From NCBI GenBank assembly GCA_000934385.1, contig KN880443.1, forward strand, positions 125,365-189,364: a stretch of DNA of 64,000 nucleotides, given 5' to 3'. Shown one piece after another: positions 10,430-23,700 of the stretch. The position numbers and the translations under genes were made by a program. The stretch's first letter is position 1. Each line of letters starts with the position of its first letter. The DNA comes from Cylindrobasidium torrendii FP15055 ss-10 (Eukaryota; Basidiomycota; Agaricomycetes; Agaricales; Physalacriaceae). Under the pieces are notes generated by a model. It was not told the origin of the DNA, did not search any database, and worked only from the letters and a program-made list of their open reading frames with translations.

Positions 10430-11676
10430 ATGTCTCCACCACAACTCGCACTCTTACTGGAAGAACCAAAGGGAGACTTTGTGGTCCGCCAGAAGGAGAT
10501 CCAGACCCCTCCTCCTGGTGAAGTACTCATCAAGATACACGCCGCAGCGCTGAATCCTGGAGAATGGAAAGTGCATCGGTCTGGCGCGCTCATAGAGTCG
10601 TACCCTGCCATGCTTGGCACAGACACGGCGGGCGAGGTGGAGGCTGTCGGTGAGGGTGTGACGAAGTTCAAGAAAGGGGACCGAGTGTAAGCTTGTCTTT
10701 CGACCTTATGATGCGAAGTGAAAGCTAAGAATTATGGACACAGTTTGGGCTCTGGGTTCTTCACACTCGACCGTGGGGCGTACCAGCAATACAGTCTCAT
10801 TCCTGCAGTGTTTTTGGCGAAGGTGAGTGAGCCTTCGCTATGCTGTCGAGCATACACTCATAGGGCTCCAGCTACCGGACACTTTGTCTTACGACGAAGG
10901 AGCTACACTTCCAATGGCCTTCGTCACGGCGGCGAAGGGTTTGTTGGCTGCGGAACCCTTCGGTGCTGGCCTCAATCCCTCGTTCGAATGGCCCACGACC
11001 CAACATTCGGGAGAGACGGCGCTCGTCATTGGAGGCAGCACGTCTGTTGGACAACTCGGTTTGCCACTTTCCTTTCGCCGTCTAATACCATTTCTCATCA
11101 AATTGCTAGTCATACAAGTTCTGAAGTTGCTCGGGTTCACGAACATCGTGGCGTATGCATCCAAGAAGCATCATGCATTCCTTACCGAGCTTGGGGCAAC
11201 GCAATGTGTGGACCGGGCCGCTGTGTCGCTTGACGCATTGGCAGATCTTATCCCGAGCGCTCACATAGTGTACGACTGCGTTGCGGCCGACGAAGGCTTT
11301 GCCGCGAGCAAGATTGTCAGGTCAGATGGATGTGCCATAACTGTGGACATCGTGTCAGAGCGCTCCGACGCGGCAAAGGAGGTTGGGAAAGGCAAGAAAT
11401 TTGTGGCAGTATTCGCAGTATCGTTTCTGCCTGGCGGCCATGGAGAAGTCGGGGAGATGCTCTGGCCGCTTTTCGGGAAGCTTTTGGAGCAAGGTCTTAT
11501 CAAAGTGAGTTGTCCGTTGGGTCAAAGTCCACAAGAACTGACCACCACTATAGCCAAACCGATTTGAAATCCTGCCTGGCGGTTTGAAGGCGGTTGCTGG
11601 TGGCTTGGATAAGTTGGCCAGGGATGAGGTTAGCGGCGTCAAACTGGTTGTTCATCCACAAGAAACAGTGTTGTAA
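10430..11676 (+). CDS. MDR-superfamily NAD(P)H-dependent reductase (enoyl reductase/quinone oxidoreductase-like), copy 1
   Basis: Cytosolic medium-chain dehydrogenase/reductase without zinc ligands. Fungal relatives include trans-acting enoyl reductases and quinone oxidoreductases. Five exons: 10430-10686, 10744-10822, 10872-11058, 11110-11504, 11554-11676; 346 aa. The N-terminal GroES-like fold contains PPPGEVLIKIHAAALNPGEW and MLGTDTAGEVEAVGEGV. The Rossmann motif is GGSTSVGQLVIQVLKLLGF, followed by VAYASKKHHAFLTELGATQ. The C-terminal NRFEILPGGLKAVAGGLDKL is shared with the paralogue at 39020-40273. All four introns match that paralogue in position and phase. The substrate cannot be read from sequence, and no polyketide synthase or other metabolite gene lies nearby. 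Confidence 0.88.
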
Positions 11677-12431
11677 TTCACTTCGATGCTGAAAACCTGT
11701 AAATGAAGAGAAAATATCACTTGCTATTGTAGAAAGGAATGTCCAAGGTGACAGGAATCAGGCGGTCTTCGAGCCTCGATACTATCATGGCCCTTGGAAA
11801 GTGAACTTGTCTCACCACTTCAAAATTTTCTCTGCATGATTCGGGCACTACCGCCGGTGCAAGCACGAGCTACGAGATGCTTATCGCATATAAGTATATT
11901 CCGACTCAATTATGGCAATATGTACCATCCTCTTCTCACAGATCTTGGCGGCATAGCGTGAGTTCATCGCACTACCCGCTCAGACTTATTCAATTGCATT
12001 ATCGTGGGCCTTTGTGAAGGCTAACCTCCGAGTCAACCTAGTCCGAAGGTGCTTCCAGTGGTTTGCAGAAAATGCTTCTGTCGCAGTGTCCTTCAGAAAT
12101 ACCCTAGGACAAAGGAATGATGTAGAGTAGCGTTCCAAGTCAATCATCCGTCTGGAGATGATATCGATGTTTGAGGGTAACTCTTTCAAAGAGCGAGTCC
12201 GAGTCGCTCAGACCTGAATGGATCTTTTCCATCAACACATCATTCTTTTAATCCTGAATGTTGTCCGGTTTTTTTTTCCAGTACATAATACTATCCTTAT
12301 GTCGGCGCCGACTGCATATCGCGAATGCGTCCCTCTGACTCTGTTTGCACCGGCAGGCAGCGTATATATGCACCGGCGATCGTTAGTTCTTAGCTTTACA
12401 CATCCTTTCCATCCAACCACGACTGGCGATT
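11677..12431. other. Intergenic region upstream of EFL1
   Basis: 755 bp. No open reading frame, repeat or RNA gene could be supported. It holds the 3' end of the MDR gene and the EFL1 promoter. Confidence 0.5.
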
Positions 12432-15400
12432 ATGGACGCCGAATCACAGAATATACGCATAATAACGACGCTTGGGCATGTGGATCATGGGAAGACGACA
12501 CTCATGGACTCGTTGCTTGCCGCGAACAACATCATATCGCCTCGGATGGCAGGCAAGATGCGATATCTCGACAGCCGGGAGGATGAACAAGAGCGTGGAA
12601 TCACCATGGAAAGTAGCGCGGTCTCGTTGAAGTTCCAGGTCATGAGTGTTGGTCCTGACGGAGGTTAGTAGGATTCCAAAAGGCTCAGGGTGCGCATTTG
12701 AATGAAATAGCTAGAAAAGAAGCCGGTCAACTACTGGATTAACATGGTGGATACTCCTGGACATGTTGACTTTTCCGGGGAGGTCTCAACTGCATCGCGT
12801 CTATGCGACGGAGCCTTGGTACTGGTGGATGTGGTCGAGGGTGTCTGTACACAGGTGCGTCGCGTTTCTGATATTCAATCTGTTCTCACACTTCTTTTAG
12901 ACTATCTCCGTACTTCGGCAAGCATGGAAGGACAGGCTGAAACCTATCCTCATCGTAAACAAATTCGACCGTCTCATCACAGAGCTCAGGCTGTCGCCGT
13001 CTGAAGCATACCACCATCTCAGTCGCTTAATCGAAGATGTAAACGCCGTCATGGGCAGCTTCTTTGCAAGTGAACGGATGGAGGATGATTGGAGATGGCA
13101 GCAGGAGCGAGAGCGGCGCGTCGCAGAAAAGAAGGAGCACAACGCGGACGAGGCCGACGCAACCGTTAACGAGGAGGAAGAATTCCAGGAGAAGGACGAC
13201 GAGGATATCTACTTCGCCCCCGAGAAAGGCAACGTTGTCTTCACGTCCGCCATCGATGGCTGGGGCTTCCGTGTCAGCAAGTTTGCGACGCTGTATGCGA
13301 CTAAATTGGGTATCAAGGAGGCCAATCTTCGACGCGTCTTATGGGGTGACTATTACCTCGACCCAAAGACCAAGCGCATTATCAGCTATAAGCATTTACG
13401 TGGACGGTCTCTGAAGCCTCTGTTTGTTCAATTCGTCCTCGAAAATATCTGGGCAGTTTATGACGCCGTCGCCTTGAACCCGTGCGTGAGCCCTTTTCAT
13501 TCGCTTGGAACATACATGGCTGATGCACACACAGAAATCCAGACAAGGTTGCAAAGATCACCACAGCTCTCAACCTCAAAATCCTTCCGCGCGACTTGCG
13601 CTCTAAGGATGTCAAGCATCTCACAACTCTCATCTTCTCGCAATGGCTCTCGCTCTCCACTAGCATTATTCAAGCCGTCCTGGATGTTGTACCCGCACCT
13701 TGCGCCGCTCAGGTCACTCGTATTCCGAAGATGTTGAACCCCGACTTACACGAGAGTACGGTCGAGCCCAAATCAAAAGCCGAACAAGACCTATTTTCCG
13801 CGAATGACAGCGCAGACGCCAATATCTGTGCATATGTCAGTAAGATGTTTGCCGTCCAGCCAGGTTCGTTGCCAGAAAACAAAAAGAAAGTGCTCACTGC
13901 CGAGGAAATGCGCGCGCGTGCGAAGGAGGCGCGCGAGGCTCGTGAACGAGCAAAGGACAATCCTGAGCCAGAACAGGCCCTGGAGGGACTACAGATATCC
14001 GCAGACGATCCTGAGAGGAAGGAAGAAGCTGTCGAAGAGAAAGATGATGCAGAGATTGTGTTGGGCTTTGCGCGGTTGTACTCTGGTAGCCTGAGCGTTG
14101 GGTCGAAGATACACTGCATGCTGCCCAAGTATAACACAGCACTGCCCTCAAGCCATACGAAAAATGCCCAATTTTTCAAGACGGCTACGGTCGAGGGCTT
14201 GTATGTGATGATGGGGAAGGAGCTGGTGGCATGCGACACTGTCAGGGCAGGCAATCTCTTTGCCATTCGCGGGCTTGAGGGTCTCGTGTGGAGAAGTGCA
14301 ACGCTGTGCGCGCCTGGAGGTGTTGTCGAAGGCGCTGAGGTGAACCAAGAATGCCTCATCAACTTGGGTCATATAAACCGCTCAGTGAGATGTCTTAAGC
14401 TCATGCAGCAACTGCGTCTAACGACTCCTTCAGGTGCCTCCTATTGTCCGTGTCGCTGTTGAAGCTGTCGTGCCTGCGGACATGTACAAGGTGATCCATG
14501 GCTTGAAGTTGCTGGTTCAATCGGATCCGTCGCTGGAGATGTTCCAGCAGCAAACTGGCGAACATGTCATTGTCGGTGCAGGCGAGCTGCATCTCGAGGT
14601 GAGCGAAATTGGGGCGAGGGCCCACGTCCAAATTGAGAGCATCTTTTAGCGCTGTCTCAAGGACCTACGGGAGCGCTTTGCTAAAGTGGAACTCACTGCG
14701 TCAAAGCCCATTGTGCCGTTTAGGGAGACCGCCATCAAGGGTGTCGGTGCGCATTCTCGATATTTTCACCGCAGTCTCGCTGACCCAGACCTGTCAATGC
14801 AGACATGGCTCCAGTAAAGACTGCTGGCTCTGCCCGGGGCACGATGAATGGCGTCAGCGCACAGAACGTGGTTACCTTTACTGTGCGCGCCGCCCCACTT
14901 CCAACAGATGTCCGCGAGTTCTTACTAAACAACCTTGCAATCTTGCGCAAGCTCGAGCGCGATCAAAAAGACTCGAATGAGGACGATGATGTCGACGGGG
15001 AGTCCGCAATGGAGATGGACGGCGAGATAGCGAGGCAGCCCACAGTGACCGCAGACAAATTCTGGCCCGCGCTGGAAGATGTGCTGCGCAAAGCCGGTGG
15101 AGAATGGGCAGGAATTAGCGACCAAATCTGGGGCTTTGGGCCCCATCGAGCTGGTGGATGCATGCTTGTGGACAAGAGGAAGGGAGTGAGCGCGCGCTCG
15201 TGAGTCCAGCTATCCTTCAGGGTATCGTTTTACTGACTTTGACAGATTCAAGCGTCGGTTGGAGCAGGACACCCCGGCCGAAAAGAGGACGATTGACTTT
15301 GACAACTGTGTCGAGACTGGATTTGAATTGGCGACGTTCCAAGGCCCTTTGTGTGCGGAGCCTGTCAGCGGGCTCGCTTACTTCCTAGAGGAGCTGAAAG

Positions 15401-16143
15401 TGGACCAGGAGGCGCTCGACAAGGAGATAGGTGAATCCCTTGATATGCTCAGTGTGGATTATCAACTGACATGAAATACAGAACAAAATCGACTCCCGCA
15501 AATCACTGGCTCATTGATCGGCGCCGTTCGAGATGCCTTCAGGAATGGACTGCTGGATTGGTCACCCAGATTGATGCTTGCGATGTACACCTGCGACATT
15601 CAGGCTTCGAGTTCGTCCGCCATTTAGTTTTTTTCTGCTACGCGCTGACCAGTCCTAGCCGACGTCCTTGGCAAAGTCTATAGTGTCGTGGCCAAGCGAC
15701 GGGGCCGTATTGTATCAGAAGAGATGCGTGAAGGAACATCATTTTTCACGGTCTCCGCTCTGCTTCCTGTCGTAGAATCATTTGGTTTTGCAGATGGTAT
15801 GGGCTCGCACCTGCATTGTCAAGCGAAATTGACAAGAACACACCTAGATATCCGCAAGAAAACGTCTGGGGCTGCCAGCCCACAGTTGATCTTCAGCGGG
15901 TGCGTTTTTAACACCTTCTAATACGGCCATGCAGACCGATGACATTACCTCAGATATGAGATGCTCGACCAGGATCCATTTTGGGTCCCGACCACTGAAG
16001 AAGAGCTCGAAGACCTTGGAGAGAAGGCTGACCGAGCAAACATCGCAAAGGCATACATGGATGCGGTGCGTGAGCGCAAGGGACTGTTCGTTGACAGGAA
16101 AATTGTAGAGTTTGCCGAGAAACAGAGGACATTGAAACGGTAA
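12432..16143 (+). CDS. EFL1: Elongation factor-like GTPase 1 (60S ribosome maturation)
   Basis: EF-2-like GTPase (yeast Ria1/Efl1) that works with Sdo1/SBDS to release Tif6/eIF6 from pre-60S subunits in the cytoplasm. Twelve exons from 12432 to 16143 give 3150 nt, 1049 aa. G1 GHVDHGKTT is at residues 15-23; the switch I region is [13 protein letters not shown]3 is DTPGHVDF and G4 NKFD. The family-specific acidic/charged insertion after the G domain ([18 protein letters not shown] region) separates it from true EF-2. Domains III-V follow, with [28 protein letters not shown] and the C-terminal [20 protein letters not shown]. The catalytic-centre residues look intact. The exon joined at 14384/14434 uses donor GTGAGA and restores NRSVPPIVRV. 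Confidence 0.95.
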
Positions 16144-16695
16144 ACGTGTTAGCTTGTTATCAATGTATTTGGTAGTGTATCAACGCAACTCGATGTACAA
16201 TACAGAAAAAGAGATGGATGTGCTTATCACTCAACAAATGCAAGCTTATTCATCACAATGTCCATTGATCGCCTCATGTAACGTTCTTACCGAATCCGGA
16301 CGAAGTGATCACGGATGCAGAAATATTTCCTTGAGGGCTGTTGTGTTGTCGCGAAACACTTTGGATGTGGACCTCAAAGCTACGTATGTCCTAAAAACAC
16401 GTTGCAATTTGTTCCACATATTTACGTATAGCATTTTACATCCCAGCATCAGAAGAATAACCGCGAGGAATGGGCACCCTCGAAATGAACAAATAAGACC
16501 CTTGAATTGTATCCACAATGAGACGAGCTATCATATCGCATCGCCGATATGGTTCGCCTTGCGGTCTCCTTCCTCGTAAGACTGGAACAAGGTTAACATA
16601 ATGCAGACAACAGCGGAGTCCGGACATACCTTGGTGAAGTCAGGGCTGGTATCTGTATGCCTCTCGACCGATACCAAAACGTTCTATACAATTTT
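16144..16695. other. Intergenic region between convergent EFL1 and the DUF6534 gene
   Basis: About 550 bp. Probably 3' UTRs. A further minus-strand exon or two of the DUF6534 gene could lie at about 16510-16650: a splice from near 16731 to 16656 is possible but not compelling. Confidence 0.4.
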
Positions 16696-18661
16696 TTAAC
16701 GCTCGATAGTCAAAATATAGAGCAAACAAACCCCTGCTCCTGGCTTCCGAACGCTGACGCCTTGACCTACGGAGGTGCTGGCGGTACGGCGACTCAAGTC
16801 ATACGACTCCCATGGTTGCTCGTCATCAGAGCTTTCCATCTTGATACCCTTGCGCCCGTTCAAGCTGGCCAGAAGAGATATAACATACACGCGTCCGAGA
16901 CAGAAGTAGAAAGGCTAGTGAACAACTTTCAATATGCGTGTCAAGCAGCGGGGGAATGCGCACATATGCGATGTATGTGTTAGGTGCTATCCTCAGTGCC
17001 AGCAGTGTACCGAGAGCGCAAATGCTATACACGTTTAGTAGTGGTTATGAAAGACGTATGTGTTACTGACCTGGTAAGAAGCCCTGAATTGACACAATAC
17101 GCAACCTAGAGGTTCGCCTAAGTAAGCAGAGTGTCGTTGACATAGGATATGAACACACCAGCTTGGTGATGACGGAGTCGGTCCTAGAGAATGGTGTTCA
17201 GGAAGGTTGAAGACACGACGGCGCGCTGTACACGACATACTTTCGGAAGCCGGTGCGATTCCGAAGAAGGACTGCAATCATCACGAATGCAATCAAGATG
17301 TCCAGTCCCGCTCCGATACTGTTAACGGCAGTCACGAGATTCTACGTATGGAGTGTGAAAAGATGCTCTAGAGCAAAGTGCGCAGGTAGTTGTACCGTGA
17401 GCGACGGAATTTCTTCGGCGGGAATCGTGCCACTGTTAGTGTTCACGTTAGTACTTCGAGGTATGACGGTAAATTATCGACGAATTCGTATCGCACCATT
17501 TGACAGCATAGACTTGCGGATGAGTTAGAATACGGTGCAAGCCAGAGAAACAAAAATGATACTAACTGACGGCCAGAACTATAAGACACAAATTGTTAGC
17601 CGCTGCAAGGTCCTAGTATGTGCTGCAGACTACTAACCAAACTGAGCAACGCTGCCAGCAAACTGGGGAGGCTCAGCGACGGGGAACCGAGCACAGAAAT
17701 TGGACGTACAAGGACACCGGGAAAGTACAGCGATTTGTTGAGTACTATGCTCACCGTAAGCCTCGCGGAAGTGAATTGTAGTATGCAGACGCACGGATGT
17801 AAATTCGATAATAATAAAACCTAGGATAAGAAGGCTCGGTCAGGTTTTGGCGATCACGTTTAACAAAGGACTCACGACTGGACGCATATAGCGGTGAAGG
17901 CGTTAAACCACGTTTGAGCCTGCGGATAGCGAAGGTTAAGGGTTCCGCATATGTAAATAGTATGCAGATGTGCGCACAATCAGGCCCCTACGAAAACGTC
18001 AGCGCAACACTTTCGAGTATCTGCTCGAGAACGTACCAGCCGATGTCGCTTAAGATTCTATATTTCTGGTAAATTAGGGTGAGTGCCAATGGAGATATGG
18101 AAGAAGACTGACGTAGGATCTGGGTAGTACGTGACCGTGTTGGCGTACACTACAAGGGTCAGTTAAAACCGTAGCAATGCAGACTTAAGCGGCTCACTCT
18201 TGTCGGTGACAGATATTTGATGGCCTAGTCTCAGGTCAGTGCGATATTCAGGAGTATACATGAAGCTTAATCTCACCCCATATCGTGGCAAGGGAAAAAA
18301 TGACCTGTTGGGCTCGAATGAGGGCAGGAGCTACACTTGTGCACACTGAACCGCACCGTAGCTTTGATCCACATCGGGTCATTCGTGTATATTGTGAAGT
18401 ACGTTATAGCCTAGCAAGAAGCTGAGCAATCTGCAACTCAGAAGACTTTCACGCATACCTGTGTACACGCCACTGGACAGCGCGAAATGAGTTCTCGTTC
18501 TCTCCATCGCGACGTGGTGGATGTTCGAAGCAAGCTCACCTCCCAATAGTCTACAACAATCCTGTTTTTAGTCTGGGTGCTGTGGGAAGAATAAGGACAC
18601 ACATAGCTGCCATCACTACGCCGACCAAGTAGGCCCCCAATGTTAAATCGTATGCACCCAT
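16696..18661 (-). CDS. DUF6534-type seven-transmembrane protein, copy 1 (basidiomycete family)
   Basis: Membrane protein of a family greatly expanded in Agaricomycetes; no biochemical role is established. About 15 very short exons were read. Start at 18661: MGAYDLTLGAYLVGVVMAA. Exon 2 is 18540-18550 (11 nt) and exon 3 18459-18472 (14 nt); with exon 4 (18357-18410) they join into LLGVACTQAITYFTIY and DPMWIKAT. Further blocks, in order, are DKMYANTVTYYPDPT, SDIGWYVLEQILESVALTF, FYYYRIYI, DILIAFVMIAVLLRNRTGFR, TDSVITKL, VNSGLLTRSICALGTLLAL and GRVYVISLLASLNGRKGI. This order is that of the DUF6534 domain near the C-terminus. The tail after the last membrane segment is polar. The C-terminal end is uncertain: translation stops at 16696, or continues into more exons. 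Exact ends of the middle exons are approximate. Confidence 0.82.
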
Positions 18662-20791
18662 GGCTTTTGAAAAGGTCAGTAGGTGTGTCAAAGTGGAAGG
18701 AAAGAATGAAGCGCTTCAGGCGAATGCAACGAGCAACCGCCTTTTAGGCAGGCTGGCACTCCGTGTCCGAGATGCACCTGGATCTCACGAGGGTCGAATG
18801 AATAGTCGGCTTTTCAGGATGCTTTCTTTACCGAATCTCTATTCAGTCTGCATATGTGTTGTGGGAAACACTGATGTAAAGCTCCAGGCCGACGCTTCTC
18901 GTCTGGAGAGTGCATGCGCCATCGGGCAATGTGTTGGTCTATACAAACGCTGAAGTTGGAACTTGGGTTCTTGTTTGCGAAAATGATCGAGGGTAGCAAC
19001 ATATGTAGCTCACTACAATTACCAGCGGTGTCGCGAAATGCAACACACGTGAAGATGGGCCGAACTCTTGGACAGCGCACTTTGGTCCCGCTCCGTAGGA
19101 CCGCACTGATGTTTGGTGGAAAGGGTTGCTTACATCTGCACAAGGAGTTTCGATTTCAACTTGCCTCTGGACAAATTCTGGAATCCGAAATTGGCTATCC
19201 GTTTTCTCTTCAAGCTTCAAGATTAAGCTTGAGCTTGCAGCGGAGGAAGATGTCTCCGTGCACGATGCAGCAGGAAATCAGGGGAGTAGGTATTATTCAG
19301 CATGACCCTGCTTCTATGGCCGTCTCGCGATGGCCTGGGAAATACACAAATGGTGCGGGCGAAGAGAGGTCCCCGCCGCCTGTGGTGTATCGGGTTGACC
19401 AGCGCGTCCCTCTGAACGGTGATACACTTTGGTTATGACAGGTGTATGATCTTTGGAATGAAAATGTCAATCTCCCTGCTTGCGATTCAGTGCTACTGCG
19501 TCGTAATCAACACATATGGGATGTCGTGGTATTTCATTTCTTGGCGCTCCGCGGTGGCGAATTGATGCTTGGGACGGTGGTGAACAGTGGTGAATGGGCC
19601 GACAGAGTGGTGCGATGGGCCCGCGTCTTGATTCAACGGTACAAAGACCACAAACACGGACATGGAGTATCTTGGAGGACCTCTGCAATGAGCATTATCA
19701 TTCAGAATACAGAAGTACATAAGTCAACGCACCGTCGGGCTGAGTTCGAAAGGTAGGATTATGAACTTTCCATGATTCAGATGATGAACTTCGTTGAAAA
19801 GTGATGGCATTTCAGCGCTAGCTTCAGCCTCAGAGTACGAATTTCTCCGTATATTGCATTGGATTGATGTCAATGAGTACTGGATTCCAGCGTTGTTGAA
19901 AAGAAGGTTCCATAGGCAACGCACGATGGGTCGGTCTTACCGGAGTCGTCGAAGGTCAACAACGCCGAAGCGGAAGTGTACCCGCCAGAGGTCATCGACG
20001 GATTGGCGGCAATCAGAACGCTGTGCACGAGGCGTCGCCGGCTTGCCTCTCCCTGTCAGACTCGTCAGTGCGTACATATTCGGTGCGTTGTAGTTGCGTA
20101 TCGTGGGCACAACTTGCAGTCGCGCATTTGCTAGTAAGTATGCTTTCACCAAGTCGGGAGACAAATGATATCTATTTGATTAACTGACGTCTACACAACA
20201 ACTATGTACTGCACGTAGCTTAACAATTTACAACTACTTGTGAGTTGTAACCCGTGACCTAGTAGATGCGATTGAGCGCCAAAGCTCGACCATTGGGATG
20301 TATGCGCATCTCCGGGCTGAGACGTTTTAATCGAAGGGCGTTGTTACTCCTGGATATGGTAGGGCATGGCCCTATTTGCCAGCATATGCTAGTCAATAAT
20401 GCATGAACTCTATTTAGAGGCAAAAGCCTCACGCATCCGTGTCAAAGCTCTACTGTTTGCCAAAGAGCCTTTTGCTTGCCTTCAGTGCTAGATTAATGGG
20501 AGGCAAGTACTCTAATGTTACAACCAAAGCAAAAGGTACATACGATAGAATAGGTTAGGTGAGCACAAGAGAGACCGATACACGAATTTTAGCAAGCAGA
20601 CAAACGAGGGTAATAAGTAGTTTGAACTTCGCAGCACGGGCAACCGGCAGACGACAGTGATATCCAAATAAAAAGAACTGATATCCAAAAAGGCATACAT
20701 ACCCTCGTCCAGTATCTGAAGAACTATATGTACGTATCCATCCACCCCGAAAGCATGACACGAACGAATAATAACGGAAGAAACGCTGGCA
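18662..20791. other. 2.1 kb region with no recognisable gene
   Basis: Open stretches exist on the plus strand (for example 18914-19438 and 19794-20093), but codon use is unlike the neighbours, no family is recognised and splice signals do not build a consistent model. One frame at about 19926-20070 reads like protein (AEAEVYPPEVIDGLAAIRTL) but has no start or partner exons. It could be a gene relic or non-coding RNA locus. Confidence 0.4.
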
Positions 20792-23700
20792 TCACAGGAA
20801 TCCACTCTCCTGCAGCAATCTTGCCATCTTTTCATCTTCTCTCTCCCTTGGCTCCCGCTCCAAACTCATATCCCAGAAAATGTCGCTCATCGACTTGTCG
20901 TTGAACCTTGACAGGTTATCGTCGATGAACTTCTGGATCACCGGAATGGCGACAAAGTTGAACGATTGCGCTTGCCAGCGTTGAATATCACTGATGACCT
21001 CAGACGCTCTCTGGCGCTTGCGGAAATTGATCAGCCCACCCGGTAGGGTATCGGGATTGCCATCTTGGATGAACTGTAGCGTAGACAAGAAAACACCTGT
21101 AGGACAAGGTGAGACGGAGTTTTCAAGGAGCCAATGCCAACACATACCGATGAAGGGCACACAAGGCGGAGTTATGGTTGCCATGAGCTGGCGGTATCGT
21201 GTAAAATTCTTATTTGAGTCGATGGTCATCTCGCACGCTCCGAATTGAGCCATGGCCCGCTGGTTGACCTGTTCCCATGTCCTCTTCAGTCGCCGGATAT
21301 GCGGTGTGTTCAACCCCGATGTGATGGCAATCATGGTCGAGAAGTTGTTCAACGTCCGGCATCGCTGGAAGCATCGATGAGTTTATAAACACGGCGCCTA
21401 GATACAGGTGGCTCACATCCGCAACAGTTATCAAATGCTTCACAGTCGCTGCCCGCCGTCTCGAGTCCTCTTTGGATAAAATCAAGTCGGCCACCCAGTC
21501 CGCAATCTAGACAGACATTCAGACACTGTGCAAACATAATAGTGACGGTGTTACCTTATTACTGGCGTGAATGCAGAGGGTGATATTGTCCTGGCTCTCT
21601 GCCTTACCCTCGCGGGCACGCTGCAAACATTCGATGGGTCTGATGCGCTGGAATAGATTGCTCTCCATGATTGTCAACTGACGCGCCATTTCCAGCGGCT
21701 CGATTTCCAGCATTTTCAGCCGGCCCTTATTAAGCTTGGGTGTTATTGGCTGGGGTGCTTGTGCCATATTGACGGGCACAATACGAGTGCGATCGCCGAT
21801 TTTCTACTCAGAGGATCAGCACGCACAATCAATGACAAAAGGTTCAGTCGCACCGCTCGGTCGACGTGTAGCACAAGCTGCTTCGCTGCCGCGAAATGCG
21901 AAGTGTCGTCCGAGCTAGCAAACTGCTTGATCTGGTCCAAGATGAAAAGGTCCTCTTTGTCGAGGTAGTCGTCGTCGACGACCAGTGATTTGAATATATT
22001 TAAAACTCTGAGAAAACGTTAAACCCGCCCAATCTACACAATTTACTGCCCACCTGGCTTGGATAACGTGCTGCTTCATCTTCGCCCAGTTCTCCAAGTC
22101 CTTGCCCATGAGCTCTGGCGGCGGCTTGATTCTAAAGCGCTCCACAAGTAAGGTGTAGAGCTCCTGTACGGTCGTGAATGACTTGAAGGTCATCAAGAAC
22201 GTCTTGACATAGGTCGGATCTGTAGGAAGAAAGTCAATGACTTGTATAGAACATAGCATATACTCATACCAGATTGCTCGTGCGCAGTGAGGCGTTCAAC
22301 AAGGGCAGGCAGCGTTCCACCCTTGATGGAGCCATCAGTGTCGATAAGAATTTCCTCTGCGTTGTAAGTCGGTCTGAGATACCAAGGTATCTCCGCCGGC
22401 TCGGGAAGGGGTTGAGATTCGGATGTGAAACCAGGACCCAGGATTTTGGCCAGATCCTTTTGCCTGCCTTTTGTTTGAGGGCGGGGCACTGTACGTTGCT
22501 TTAGAAAACGGCCATTGGAAGGACCACTGGACTGACCATCATCGTCCAAGCCTACATCATCCTGTGCGTCTGGCTCATCATACTCATCGTCTTCCTCGAT
22601 GACTGTAGTTGACCCTATCGAAGGAGCAATCGAAGGTTGCGCACGATGTCCCATGAAGGCGTTGACATCGCTCGGGCCGGCTTTGGGTGGCACCATTGGA
22701 CGGCGCCCAAAGGCGTAATCCATATCGACCACATCCTCCATCTCCTCCATGTAGGTCGACAACCCACGAGATGGTCCTCCGAACTGCTCACCAATGACAC
22801 TGAGGCGCGAAAGTCGTCGACCAATGTTTTCGCGATAGTCTGCCTGGCCAAGCTCGGCCTGACTGTTGCCCAGATCTAGGAGCGCGTCGAGAGATTGCTG
22901 GATAACGACGAGAGTGCCATGAAGCGAGGGCAAGATAGCGTCGACCTCGGTTGAGAAGACTTCGGGGGAAACTTCAGATGGCTGCCATGACTGAAGTGTG
23001 ACAAAGAACGACATGGACTCGTCGAATGCAGATTGCGCAAAACACTCGAGTGCGCGAACGATGGAGCGAGCATTAATGACGGTTTGTACATAAGCCTCGT
23101 TCGCGACATGGTTGGACTCCTGGCGCATCCCGTCAATATCAACGTGTCGGGCGACATGGATGTCGCCGACTATGGCCAGGTAGTTAGAAAGGGTGGTCAC
23201 AATGTCCCTACCCACTGACAGTACTGGAAGGAACGAAGATTTTAGACCAGTTGGCTCAAGCACGGGACTGAACGTACCTGATGCTAGATTTACCTGGCGA
23301 AGAACATCCCCAAACTCCTGGATGAAGCTGTCCAGCCGCGTTATCTGCTTGGATAGGCTGAAAAGGACGTCGGCGCTCAATGGCTGGGGTTCCCGTCGAC
23401 GAGGCCCGGCTTCTGCGGTCACGTATCCAAAGCCTTGCCAAAGACCTGCCGCTCCACCACCAACAAGTCCAAGTCCGAGGTTTGCAGTGCCAAAATACGC
23501 GTCTAAACGCTTGGATGGAGTATCCGGGGCCGCGGAATGCTGAGTTCGCTGAGCTTCTAGCACAAAAGCAAGAACTGCACGCTCCAGTTCGTCTGCGTCA
23601 GCGTTGATTCTAGCGATGGTTTCGTTTGAGGCGTCTACCGAGTCGTATTGAATCGCGCGAGTGGAGAGAACAAGGCGGGACAAGGTCGCCGTCACTTTGC

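Noticed and set aside
13709..14362. Long minus-strand frame of 217 codons
   Set aside because: Lies wholly antisense to a conserved exon of EFL1.
18914..19438. Plus-strand open frame of 174 codons
   Set aside because: Composition unlike the neighbours and no recognised family; the opposite strand is equally open.
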